Of a stretch of DNA of 64,000 bases, positions 42,070 to 49,635 are shown piece by piece. The position numbers and the translations under genes are program-made. Numbering within the stretch: position 1 is the stretch's first letter; each line of letters starts with the position of its first letter. Origin of the DNA: Variovorax davisae (GTDB lineage: Bacteria > Pseudomonadota > Gammaproteobacteria > Burkholderiales > Burkholderiaceae_C). The notes beneath the pieces are model-generated. The model saw only the letters and a list, made by a program, of their open reading frames with translations, searched no databases and was not told the origin of the DNA. The stretch covers positions 186,001-250,000 of the forward strand of contig NZ_JASZYS010000003.1 of assembly GCF_030316845.1 (NCBI RefSeq), read 5' to 3'.

Positions 42070-42332
42070 GCGGCGTACTCGGCGCGCTAGGCTCCGGATT
42101 CGCTGCACGCTTTGACGGCAGCGAGCGAGGGGGCGGCACGGTCGCCCGCCAATCTGCCACTACTAGATCTTCGCCCGCTCTAAAAAAACAGGCCAAAAAG
42201 CCAGGCGCGAGCGTTCCATGAGGGGCTCTTGCCCGGGGCCGCGGCTGGATCGAAGGGCGGTGTCCTGCCCCCATTCGACGCCTGATCGAGTCGGATATCG
42301 TGCCGGACCCGTCGTGCAAGGTGCGTGCGCGG

Positions 42333-42358
42333 CGTTATCCTACATGTCGTAGCTAACG
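42333..42358. promoter_or_regulatory. interrupted palindrome upstream of a small gene
   Basis: CGTTA-t-cCTAC, a 5-base centre, then GTAG-c-TAACG, 20 bases before the ATG at 42378. It could be an operator or a weak hairpin. The rest of the 308-base gap from 42070 shows nothing else. Confidence 0.35.
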
Positions 42359-42377
42359 ACCCCTTGGATATTCTGGC

Positions 42378-42725
42378 ATGAAGCTCGGGGAAATACAGGC
42401 ACTTCGCGTCGCATTCGAGCGTGCTACGGATGCGCACCTGGGCGCGCAGTGCAGACTATTGGCGCGTTGTGAAGCAGCCATCGAGCAGCGGGGCGAGTGG
42501 CCGCATGCTGACGAGTACCAAAGCGTCGCCGACCTGGGGCGCACTGCCAAGGACGCGCTCTACGCCTATCTCGACAGCGTTCATGTCCCGCGTTCACCCT
42601 CTCGAACGCCCGCAGAACGAAAGCACCTCATCCAGCGGCTTTCGGCGAGTGAACGTCTGTGGCAACCGACGCCGGGCGACTGGCTGGCGGCCCAGGACGA
42701 TGAAGACGCCCTTCGCCCGGACTGA
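42378..42725 (+). CDS. small helical hypothetical protein
   Basis: 115 residues: MKLGEIQALRVAFERATDAH, a Cys-containing helix, then DLGRTAKDALYAYLDSVHV and a tail ending DWLAAQDDEDALRPD. Soluble, acidic end. No Shine-Dalgarno sequence of note and no family match; kept because of normal composition and length. Confidence 0.5.
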   Translation: MKLGEIQALRVAFERATDAHLGAQCRLLARCEAAIEQRGEWPHADEYQSVADLGRTAKDALYAYLDSVHVPRSPSRTPAERKHLIQRLSASERLWQPTPGDWLAAQDDEDALRPD

Positions 42726-42978
42726 CCCTACCTCATGTGAACCGCCCCAACCAAGCGCGTGGAATGAAGCTCTGCCCGGCGCACGAGTGATGTCCCGACA
42801 GCTGCTTGAACTCCAGATGCGAATCGAGAACCATGCGTTCGAAAGCGCTCAGCCTGCCCCGAACGGCCGTCGGCATCCGGCATTCGAGTGCAAGCGCTCG
42901 AGTTTACGTAGACGCTTTTTTGCAGTGACTCAGCTGTCGGCTTAGCGCCGCTTTCTGCAGCAGCGGCGATCCCTGACA

Positions 42979-43557
42979 TCAGGGATTGCTCTCGAAAACG
43001 GCCTTGAAAGAACTTGCTTCCGGCAAGACGTAGATGAAGCCCCTTACGCTGCCCCCACTCGGGTCGGATGTAAGCGTCGTAGAACGCGGCCGGGACGTTA
43101 ACGCACCGTAGGTGATGCGGTGGTCTTGAGCGTCGAGGCTCGCGAGCCGTTGCATCCGCCGCTCGGCCGGCTGATTCGCCCGCACCCGATGCATTGAGAC
43201 GGCCGCGTCGTAGTCGATCCGAACGATGTCTTCGTGTTGGAGGTTCGTGCCGGGCTCGCTCACGAAGCGACCCGCGGGGGTGGTCCGCTCATCGGGGAGT
43301 ATGTCCTGCATTTTGCGCTCGCCGATGCCCGCAACCGACAGATCCCCCCGTGCCAGCCCGACGAGGACCGGCGAGGATGCGCGTTCTGTCCCATTCCGAT
43401 AGACATGCACCCTGGCGGCCCGTTTGTCGACCACCACGAAAGCGGCGCCTTGGTTGTCCCCGTTCGCGCGCACCCACGACAGCAATGCGTCGAGCGACAC
43501 CTGGGCGCGCGCGGGCGCCGCGGCCACCAACGCGATGATGGCCAGCCCTGCGTACAA
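42979..43557 (-). CDS. L,D-transpeptidase (YkuD) family protein with compensating frameshifts
   Basis: A secreted peptidoglycan cross-linking type enzyme: a signal peptide (AGLAIIALVAAAPARAQ) precedes a YkuD-like domain with HVYRNGTERASSPVLVG, TPAGRFVSEPG and the HRITYG run into the active site. The catalytic Cys segment is scrambled: HRITYGALTSRPRS in the open frame becomes YGCVNVPAAFYDAYIRPEWG if one base is added after GGT near 43113 and one G removed near 43036. The frame is therefore open but the catalytic Cys is missing as written. The TTG start at 43557 may also hide a lost base, because the ATG at 43586 is one frame off. Confidence 0.75.
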   Translation of the reverse strand: MYAGLAIIALVAAAPARAQVSLDALLSWVRANGDNQGAAFVVVDKRAARVHVYRNGTERASSPVLVGLARGDLSVAGIGERKMQDILPDERTTPAGRFVSEPGTNLQHEDIVRIDYDAAVSMHRVRANQPAERRMQRLASLDAQDHRITYGALTSRPRSTTLTSDPSGGSVRGFIYVLPEASSFKAVFESNP

Positions 43558-43595
43558 GCCGGCGATGCGCCGGCTGCTCGCCTCATGATCCCGCC

Positions 43596-43919
43596 TCAGT
43601 TGCGATCGGCACGCGCCATGCGCGCATTGCGGGTCGTGCCGGTGGGCGTGTCGTTGGGCATCGCGGTGTTCGGCATGGCGTTGGCGGTCGCAGGGCTCGC
43701 CGCAGGCGCCGGAGCCGCGGTGCCGCGCTGCGCTTCCGGCAGGGCCCCGGTCGTCCCCATCGGGGTGCCGCTTTGGGTTTGCTGGCCGGCACCTGTGGCG
43801 GGATTGGGCGATGCGGTCGAAGGCGGCGTCCCCTGCGCGGCGACAAGGCCGGCCGCTGCGATTAGGCCGAAGGCGGCGGCAGTCGTGCGAAGGATGCGAA
43901 GGTGCGAAGCGTGTTCCAT
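43596..43919 (-). CDS. secreted low-complexity protein
   Basis: 107 residues. A signal peptide (LRTTAAAFGLIAAAGLVAAQG) is followed by a Pro/Ala/Thr/Gly-rich, disordered mature part and a short basic end (RNARMARADRN). GGAG lies nine bases upstream of the ATG. It ends 10 bases before the ATG at 43586 of the transpeptidase, so the two are probably co-transcribed and act in the envelope. Confidence 0.6.
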   Translation of the reverse strand: MEHASHLRILRTTAAAFGLIAAAGLVAAQGTPPSTASPNPATGAGQQTQSGTPMGTTGALPEAQRGTAAPAPAASPATANAMPNTAMPNDTPTGTTRNARMARADRN

Positions 43920-44071
43920 GGTGAAGTCTCCAGAAGGTGATGCCCGACGGGTGTCGCGCAGCCCAGAGAGTGCCGCCGCCCGCGCGCGCGGACTGTCAGC
44001 GTGGAGCGCGTGCGCGGCGGCTTTTCACCTTCACGACGAATGCGCGGATTCGGCGCCCGACCGGCTCGCTC

Positions 44072-45422
44072 TCACTGCTGGTATTCCTTCAGCCGGTTGT
44101 AGAGGGTCTTCATGCTGATGCCCAGCAGCGCGGCGGTGCGCTCCTTGTGACGCCCACAGCGCTCGTAGGTCGCGAGGATCACCCGACGCTCGATGTCAGC
44201 GAGCTGGGTTCCCATTTCGACGACGAGCCGCCCCTCCTCGCCTTCCGGCGGTGGGTGCGAGGCACCGGCCGGCTGCGGCAGCCACTCCTCTTCGACCACG
44301 TCATCGGTGGCCATGACCCAGGCACGTTGCACGGCATTGCGAAGCTGGCGGACATTGCCGGGCCAATCGTGCGCGGCCAGACGCTCCTGTGCCGCTGCAG
44401 TGAAATGCCTGGCCGTCCCGTCCTGGCGCCCAAGCTCCTCCAGAAAACTACGGGCGATCAACAGGACGTCCTCTCCGCGCTCGCGCAGCGGCGGCAGCGC
44501 GATCGGAAAGACGTTCAGGCGATAGAGCAGGTCCTCGCGCAGGCGCCCCTGGGCCGTGGCAATTGCGGCGTCGCGATTGGTCGCGGCGATGATGCGCACG
44601 TCGGTCTGCTGCACCTGGGTCGAGCCCACCCGCGTGAAGGTGCCGCTCTCCGGCACGCGCAGCAACTTGACCTGCAGCTCGGGCGGCATCTCGGTCACCT
44701 CATCGAGAAACAGCGTGCCGCCGTGCGCGCGCGCGAAGAAGCCCTGGTGCTGCCGCTCGGCCCCCGTGAAGCTGCCGCGCTCGTGGCCGAAGATCTCGCT
44801 TTCGATCAGGCCGGGCGACAGGGCCCCGCAGTTGACCGCCAGAAAGGGCTGGTCGCGCCGTCGGCTCAGGTCATGCACCGCCCGGGCCACCAGTTCCTTG
44901 CCGGTTCCGCTTTCGCCGTGGATGAAGAGCGCTCACCGCCGTGGCGGCGACGCGGGAGATCTGGCGGTAGACGCGCTGCATCCCTGGCGAGCGTCCCATG
45001 AGGCGGCCGAAGCAGCCGGTCTCGCGCCACTGGGCTTCCACGTCGTCGAGCTCGGCGCGCAGCTGCGACGGCGCAATGAGCCGTGCGAGCAGGCCGCGTA
45101 GGTGCTGCGGGTTGATGGGCTTGACGAGGTAGTCGGCCGCACCCAGGCGCAGCGCCTTAGTCGAGGTCTCCAGACTCGCCTGCCCGGTCATCAGCACCAG
45201 CACCGTGTCGCTGAGGGCGTCGGAGTCTTCCAGCAGGCTCAGGCCGTGGCCGTCTGGCAGGTGCAGGTCGAGCAGCAGCAGGTTCGGGCGACGCATGGCG
45301 ATCATCTGGTGGGCGTTAGCGATCGAATGCGCGCACATCACCGTGTGACCTTCGCCGGCCACCAGCGCAGCGATCATGCGTGCTGAATCTTCGTCGTCCT
45401 CAACTACCAGCGCGTGGCCCAC
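44072..45422 (-). pseudogene. second NtrC-family sigma-54 activator, one frameshift
   Basis: Close paralogue of the regulator at 26940, with the same domain order. Receiver: VGHALVVEDDEDSARM, LLLLDLHLPDGHG. After VAATAVS the frame breaks near 44929. Removing one base there restores [18 protein letters not shown], so the Walker A lies exactly at the break. The AAA+ ([22 protein letters not shown]) and the Fis-type end ([20 protein letters not shown]) are intact in the second frame. The GTG at 45422 with GGAG upstream matches the paralogue start better than the ATG at 45434. As written, no functional activator is made, although the receiver alone could be. Confidence 0.85.
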
Positions 45423-45506
45423 TTCACACTCCAATCCTGCTTGCCGAACGGAATGCCCGCCCCGACGGCTGGGGGCTTTCGGATGGTAACAATGTGGTGG
45501 GCGGAC

Positions 45507-45854
45507 TCAGGGCAGGTTTTTGCCGATGGCGCGCGCCAACTCGCGCGCGTCCTCGGTCAACGAGGTCATGCGGGCCACCTGCCGCTGAAGCACCTCGACG
45601 GCCTGCGCGCGCACGGCTACCTCGCCCGATGTCTGCAACAGTTCTAGCGCCATGGCTATCGCCCCCACGGGCGTGCGCAGGTCGTGCTCCAGCCGGATGG
45701 CCCGGTCGGACCATTCGCGCTGCTGCCTCTGGAGCGAGGCCTGGCGCGTTACCGTGCGCCGGCGCAACTGCAGCACGGCCTTAACGGCGACAACTGTGCC
45801 GGCGGCGACGGCAAGGCGCCGGACCCACGAGTAAGCCGATGGACGCTGGGGCAT
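45507..45854 (-). CDS. membrane-anchored HisKA (DHp)-only protein, second copy
   Basis: 115 residues, same plan as the protein at 28404: an N-terminal membrane helix (VRRLAVAAGTVVAVKAVL), basic linker, then the H-box LEHDLRTPVGAIAMALELL with His 57, ending at AIGKNLP. No ATPase domain is encoded downstream; 84 bases separate it from the NtrC start. The start at 45854 is inferred from the paralogue. The gene stays open while its partner NtrC copy is frameshifted. Confidence 0.75.
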   Translation of the reverse strand: MPQRPSAYSWVRRLAVAAGTVVAVKAVLQLRRRTVTRQASLQRQQREWSDRAIRLEHDLRTPVGAIAMALELLQTSGEVAVRAQAVEVLQRQVARMTSLTEDARELARAIGKNLP

Positions 45855-45977
45855 GGACAGGAAGGAATCGGGCCTACCGACGACGCTGGGTTGAGGCGGC
45901 TGGTTGAAGGGATGCCCATCATTTTGCAGCCGTGCGCAATACCACGTCGACCCCACGTGGCTTGGTGAGCGGTCTTC

Positions 45978-46205
45978 TCAAGGCGCCTGGGCGCTTCGCT
46001 GAAGCAGGCGCCGACCGTCCCCAGTGATGGCGAGAATGCGGACCGTGGGGATCTTGGGGCGATCGCGGTCGTCCCCCTCGCGGACCTCAAGCGCCGCGAT
46101 GAGGCCGGCCTGCACCAGCACGCGTAACTCGTCGATCTTGTCCCGGTCGGACACATTCATCGGAAGCAACTGTGTCGCAAGTTGCCGAAGAAGCAGGATG
46201 GGCAT
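45978..46205 (-). CDS. small putative winged-helix protein
   Basis: 75 residues: MPILLLRQLATQLLPMNVSD, IDELRVLVQAGLIAALEVRE and VRILAITGDGRRLLQR. The order helix - AGLI turn - wing - ITGDGRRLL recalls winged-helix repressors and the genes at 34009 and 62720. No named family, no ribosome site of note. Confidence 0.45.
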   Translation of the reverse strand: MPILLLRQLATQLLPMNVSDRDKIDELRVLVQAGLIAALEVREGDDRDRPKIPTVRILAITGDGRRLLQRSAQAP

Positions 46206-46309
46206 GTTGTCTCGGTGTTGGATGCCAATGGCCCATGGCAATCTTCGTGCCCGAGGCGTGAATTGGATCGACAACACTTGCGGTAGGTCTTGTGAGGCCT
46301 CCCCCCCGG

Positions 46310-46500
46310 GCCGCCATAGCGCTCCGACGCGCGCGCCCCGCTGGCCCCGCAGGCGGTCATCTGGAGCTGACCTCCTGCGAGCGCCAGAACAGCCGGAATG
46401 ATGCGGCGCTGCACGCGAGCTCGCCCGCCGGGGTTTTCTCATCGCGCGCCGCACCGTCACCAAGTACCGCCAGAGCCTGAAGGTCGCAGTCAAAGATGGT
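46310..46500 (+). pseudogene. rpoN C-terminal remnant
   Basis: Three short pieces in shifting frames align in order with the last 65 residues of the intact RpoN at 30338: APLAPQAVI (versus APIALQALI), NDAALHA (versus SDAALAR) and GFLIARRTVTKYRQSLK (versus GFRIARRTVTKYRQGLD). The last contains the RpoN box. The upstream two thirds of the gene are gone. It sits next to the second NtrC/mini-kinase pair, so this was once a duplicate module. Confidence 0.75.
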
Positions 46501-46566
46501 CGGCATCGAGTCGCCCAAATGAACAGGCAACAAACGTCGACGACCTGAGAATATTCAGCGCGCGCA

Positions 46567-46746
46567 TCACGCCACGACGAGGTGGCCCTTGACATCCGCA
46601 ACCGCCACCCCGACGGCCGCCACGGCAAGCCGGAGCTTCTCTTCGGTGATGTGAAGCTGGGCTGTCCAGTAGCGGATGTCGTCTTCCTCGCAGACATCGA
46701 TCTGGGTGCTATCCAAGGGGCTTCGCAAGAGCATTTCATCGGGCAT
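46567..46746 (-). CDS. DUF3606 domain protein
   Basis: 59 residues: IDVCEEDDIRYWTAQLHITEEKL-type helix pair, AVAAVG, then DVKGHL, as in DUF3606. GGAGG seven bases before the ATG at 46746 supports an independent gene, although the frame is open further upstream. Confidence 0.7.
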   Translation of the reverse strand: MPDEMLLRSPLDSTQIDVCEEDDIRYWTAQLHITEEKLRLAVAAVGVAVADVKGHLVVA

Positions 46747-47235
46747 CGTGTGCCTCCGTTGGTCGGGTGGTGCGCGATCGATTCGGTTCGGGCCAGCAGC
46801 ACGGGAAAGCTCTGAAGCGCCCAGCCGACCATAGAGCGAGGCTTCCTGCGCGGTCATGGCGCTCTCGATGGCCTCCAACTCCGCCCTCTCGATGTCGTTG
46901 GAGAGCCATTCGTGGAACTGCGACAGCGGGACACGGCTCAGCGCGACCTGGGCGGACCATCCCGCCATGCGCCGCGGCGCGCTGGCCAGCAGCATCCTCA
47001 AAAACAGTGAGCGTCCGACCCGGATCTGGCCCCCCACATCGGGCGGGAGAAGGGGCTGCACCAGCAGCAATTCTTGCCGACAAGCGGCCAATCTTGCGGC
47101 AAGTCTGACCGGATCCCATGCGGGCGCCTCGGCATCGCCCCGCGCACTGCGGATCTGGCCCACTTTATAAAGGACCTGGACCAGTGAGGCTTCTTGCAGA
47201 AGTCTCAGCACGCGGTGAGGCGCATGATCCATCAT
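46567..47235 (-). CDS. helical hypothetical ORF in frame with DUF3606
   Basis: The same frame stays open to an ATG at 47235 (MMDHAPHRVLRLLQEASLVQ). The extra 163 residues look like a real helical protein (WDPVRLAARLAACRQELLLV, QVALSRVPLSQFHEWLSNDI) and start 29 bases after the gene at 47265. Either a fused protein is made, or a stop codon has been lost between two genes. No family recognised for the first part. Confidence 0.45.
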   Translation of the reverse strand: MMDHAPHRVLRLLQEASLVQVLYKVGQIRSARGDAEAPAWDPVRLAARLAACRQELLLVQPLLPPDVGGQIRVGRSLFLRMLLASAPRRMAGWSAQVALSRVPLSQFHEWLSNDIERAELEAIESAMTAQEASLYGRLGASELSRAAGPNRIDRAPPDQRRHTMPDEMLLRSPLDSTQIDVCEEDDIRYWTAQLHITEEKLRLAVAAVGVAVADVKGHLVVA

Positions 47236-47264
47236 GGGACGTGGCACGAGGCTTAGGTGTGTGA

Positions 47265-47582
47265 TCAGATCGAGATGCGGAGGCTCTCCGCCGCAAGGGT
47301 CTCGCGGTCCTCGATCAGTTCGCGAGCCTTTTGCGCCAGGGCCTCCAGCGCGCCCACGTCGTCGTGGTGATGGCTCGCCATCACCAGGCGACAGGCGAAG
47401 CTGCCAGCCCGAACTTCCGCATGGCCGGTGACGCAACCTTCTGGCGTGTGACCGTCCAGCTGCAACTGAACTTGCCAGCCCTTGTAGCTGAACCTGATTT
47501 CGCCGTCCTCCGCGTGCGCCGCAAAGAAGGCGACGTCGGCGGCGGGCGGCTCGGAGGGGGCGGACATGTTTGGTTCGTGCAT
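47265..47582 (-). CDS. small hypothetical protein
   Basis: 105 residues (or 100 from the ATG at 47567): DVAFFAAHAEDGEIRFSYKG, VQLQLDGHTPEG, FACRLVMASHHHDDVGALEA and a charged helical end. Mixed alpha/beta, soluble. No family recognised and no good ribosome site. Confidence 0.5.
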   Translation of the reverse strand: MHEPNMSAPSEPPAADVAFFAAHAEDGEIRFSYKGWQVQLQLDGHTPEGCVTGHAEVRAGSFACRLVMASHHHDDVGALEALAQKARELIEDRETLAAESLRISI

Positions 47583-47621
47583 GTCAAAGGTGGTGGCAAG
47601 TGTCGTGCCTAGGGCAACAGA

Positions 47622-48287
47622 TTAGTCCATCAGCCCGTGCTTCATCGCGTAGTACGTCAGGTCCCCGTTCGTCTTAAGATCGAGTTTGTTGAGCAGGCGC
47701 GTGCGGTAGGTGCTCACGGTTTTCACCGAGAGCGAGAGCTGGGCGGCGATATGCATCGGTCGAACGCCGCGCGCCAGCTTGAGCATCACCTGGAGCTCCC
47801 TGTCGGTGAGCAGCGAATGCGCCGCGCTCGGGGGTCGACCGACCTGATTCGCCATTAGTTCCGACAGCGACGCCGTGAGGTAGCGCCGGCCCAAGGCGAT
47901 CGTCCGGATGGCCGCGAACAGCTCTTCCAGGGCGCAGGTCTTGTGCAAGTAGGCGTCGGCGCCGAGGCGGATCAGCTTGACCCCGTACTCATCTTCCGGA
48001 TACCCGGTGAAAACCAGAACCGCCGTCCGAGGTGCCAAGCTCCGGATTAGGCTGATCGCATCGAGGCCGGTGCGCCCCGGCATCCCGAGGTCCAGCACCA
48101 GCACGTCCAGCGCGACAGCGCGCAGCAGTTCGAGCGCCTCGGCAACGCTCGACGCCTCGCCGCGAACCCTGATGCCATCTTGCGTGGCAAGGACCGCCGA
48201 GAGCGCCCGCCGCACGATCGGGTGGTCGTCCAGGACGCCGACGTCGATCGCCGCGGTCGGGCGGGCAGTCAGTTCAGCAGGCGGCAT
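47622..48287 (-). CDS. NarL/FixJ-type response regulator
   Basis: 221 residues: receiver domain with VGVLDDHPIVRRALSAVL, phospho-acceptor Asp in VLVLDLGMPGRTG, TGYPEDEYG and Lys in AYLHKTCAL. A LuxR-type helix-turn-helix follows (LLTDRELQVMLKLARG, LSLSVKTVSTYRTRLLNKL). It activates or represses promoters after phosphorylation. The ATG at 48287 is used; 48341 is possible. It resembles the frameshifted regulator at 33157 throughout. It is divergent from the chemotaxis-like genes at 48615, with which it may form a signalling unit. Confidence 0.88.
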   Translation of the reverse strand: MPPAELTARPTAAIDVGVLDDHPIVRRALSAVLATQDGIRVRGEASSVAEALELLRAVALDVLVLDLGMPGRTGLDAISLIRSLAPRTAVLVFTGYPEDEYGVKLIRLGADAYLHKTCALEELFAAIRTIALGRRYLTASLSELMANQVGRPPSAAHSLLTDRELQVMLKLARGVRPMHIAAQLSLSVKTVSTYRTRLLNKLDLKTNGDLTYYAMKHGLMD

Positions 48288-48462
48288 AGGCCGCTTGCCG
48301 GATCCGGGCTTCACGGGATTCGGGTTCGGCCTCCTGGACACCGCTGGCGCCGTCTCCCGCCTCGAGATCGAGGGACCCCACCTCGGCCTCCACGGGGGCC
48401 ACCGGCCTTAGCGGCGGAGTTACGGGCATGTCGGATTCGGCGGGGGTCTTGCTTAGGAGCAT
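48274..48462 (-). CDS. short DUF2934-type protein, C-terminus cut
   Basis: 62 residues ending ESREARIRQAAYAAC. REARIR-AAY is the start of the DUF2934 domain, but a stop follows before the usual 15-20 further residues. AAGGA lies upstream of the ATG. It overlaps the response regulator start by 14 bases. Confidence 0.5.
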   Translation of the reverse strand: MLLSKTPAESDMPVTPPLRPVAPVEAEVGSLDLEAGDGASGVQEAEPESREARIRQAAYAAC

Positions 48463-48614
48463 TTTCAGTCCTTCGATGTGACGCCGGCATCCAGCAAGCG
48501 CCGTGCCCGCTCCGCTCGCCTCAGGGCTTAGCGTCTTTCGCCGCTAGGCGAGTTGGGACTACGCGCTAGGCACCGAAACGTCCCACAGTGCGTCTAACAA
48601 CCGGAAGGTCCCCG

Positions 48615-49610
48615 ATGAAACAACCGTATGTCGTGGCCATCGGCGCGTCCACCGGCGGCGTGTCCGCCCTGCAGGAGCTGGCGGCGAAGCTGCCGCCCAA
48701 CTTCCCCGCGATCATGCTCGTCGTGCAACATATCGGGATCCATCGCAGCGTGCTGCCGGAACTATTGCAGGGCCGAGGCCCCAATCCGGCGGTCCATGCC
48801 ACCCACGGCCTCCGCCCGGTCCCCGGGACAATCTATGTGGCGCCTCCCGACCGGCATCTTTCGCTGGACGGCGATCGGCTCAGCCTGCGGTGCGGCCCAA
48901 AGGAAAACCACACCCGGCCGGCCATCGATCCGTTGTTTCGTTCGGTGGCTCTGCACTGCCGAGAGCGGGCGATCGGCGTGCTGCTCACTGGCCAGCTCGA
49001 CGACGGCGCGGCGGGACTTTGCGCGATCAAGCAGTGCGGCGGACGCACGATCGTGCAGGACCCCCAAACCGCGCTCGAACCCGGGATGCCGATGAATGCC
49101 CTCCTGCAGGCGGAGATCGACTTCTGCCTGGCGCTGGAGGACATTCCCGCCGCCCTGGTCGCGATGGTGAGCGCTGCTCCGCCCTCGGCCCCGGACGCTG
49201 GGGAAATCCCCGAGGATGTCGAGCGCGAAGTCCGGATCAACCAGGGCACGGACACCCTAGACCCTCTGTTGCAGGTGGGCCAGCCGTCCGGGCTGACCTG
49301 TCCCGATTGCGGCGGCGCCTTGTTCGAGATCGAGGGCGGCAGGCCGCTTCGATTCCGTTGCCATACCGGCCATGCGTATTCGCCGCGGAACCTGCAGTAC
49401 GCCCAGCGCGAAGTTGTCGAGGCCGCGCTCTGGAGCGGCGCGCGCGCCCTGCAGGAGAAAGCGCTGCTGCTGCGCCGCCTGGCGACGGTCGCGCGCAGCA
49501 GCGGGCAGACGGCAGAGGCGGAAGCCGGCGAGAAGCGGGGCGCTGCCATCGAACAGCAGGCGCGCGAGCTCGCGCGGATGATCGAGTCGGACCCGGCCGG
49601 CGGCGCATAA
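48615..49610 (+). CDS. CheB-type methylesterase with zinc-ribbon tail
   Basis: 331 residues. The CheB catalytic domain has VVAIGASTGGVSALQEL (nucleophile Ser), VVQHIGIHRSVLPELL (His) and VLLTGQLDDGAAG (Asp region). There is no receiver domain, unlike classical CheB. The C-terminal part holds CPDCGG and CHTGHAYS, a likely zinc ribbon, followed by a helical segment. It would remove methyl or amide groups from glutamates of a signalling protein. The start has GGAAGG upstream. It lies 25 bases ahead of the CheB-CheR-kinase gene, probably one operon; no CheA, CheW or receptor gene is in the window. Confidence 0.9.
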   Translation: MKQPYVVAIGASTGGVSALQELAAKLPPNFPAIMLVVQHIGIHRSVLPELLQGRGPNPAVHATHGLRPVPGTIYVAPPDRHLSLDGDRLSLRCGPKENHTRPAIDPLFRSVALHCRERAIGVLLTGQLDDGAAGLCAIKQCGGRTIVQDPQTALEPGMPMNALLQAEIDFCLALEDIPAALVAMVSAAPPSAPDAGEIPEDVEREVRINQGTDTLDPLLQVGQPSGLTCPDCGGALFEIEGGRPLRFRCHTGHAYSPRNLQYAQREVVEAALWSGARALQEKALLLRRLATVARSSGQTAEAEAGEKRGAAIEQQARELARMIESDPAGGA

Positions 49611-49635
49611 TTGTGGCCTTCTTCGAGGACGCAGG

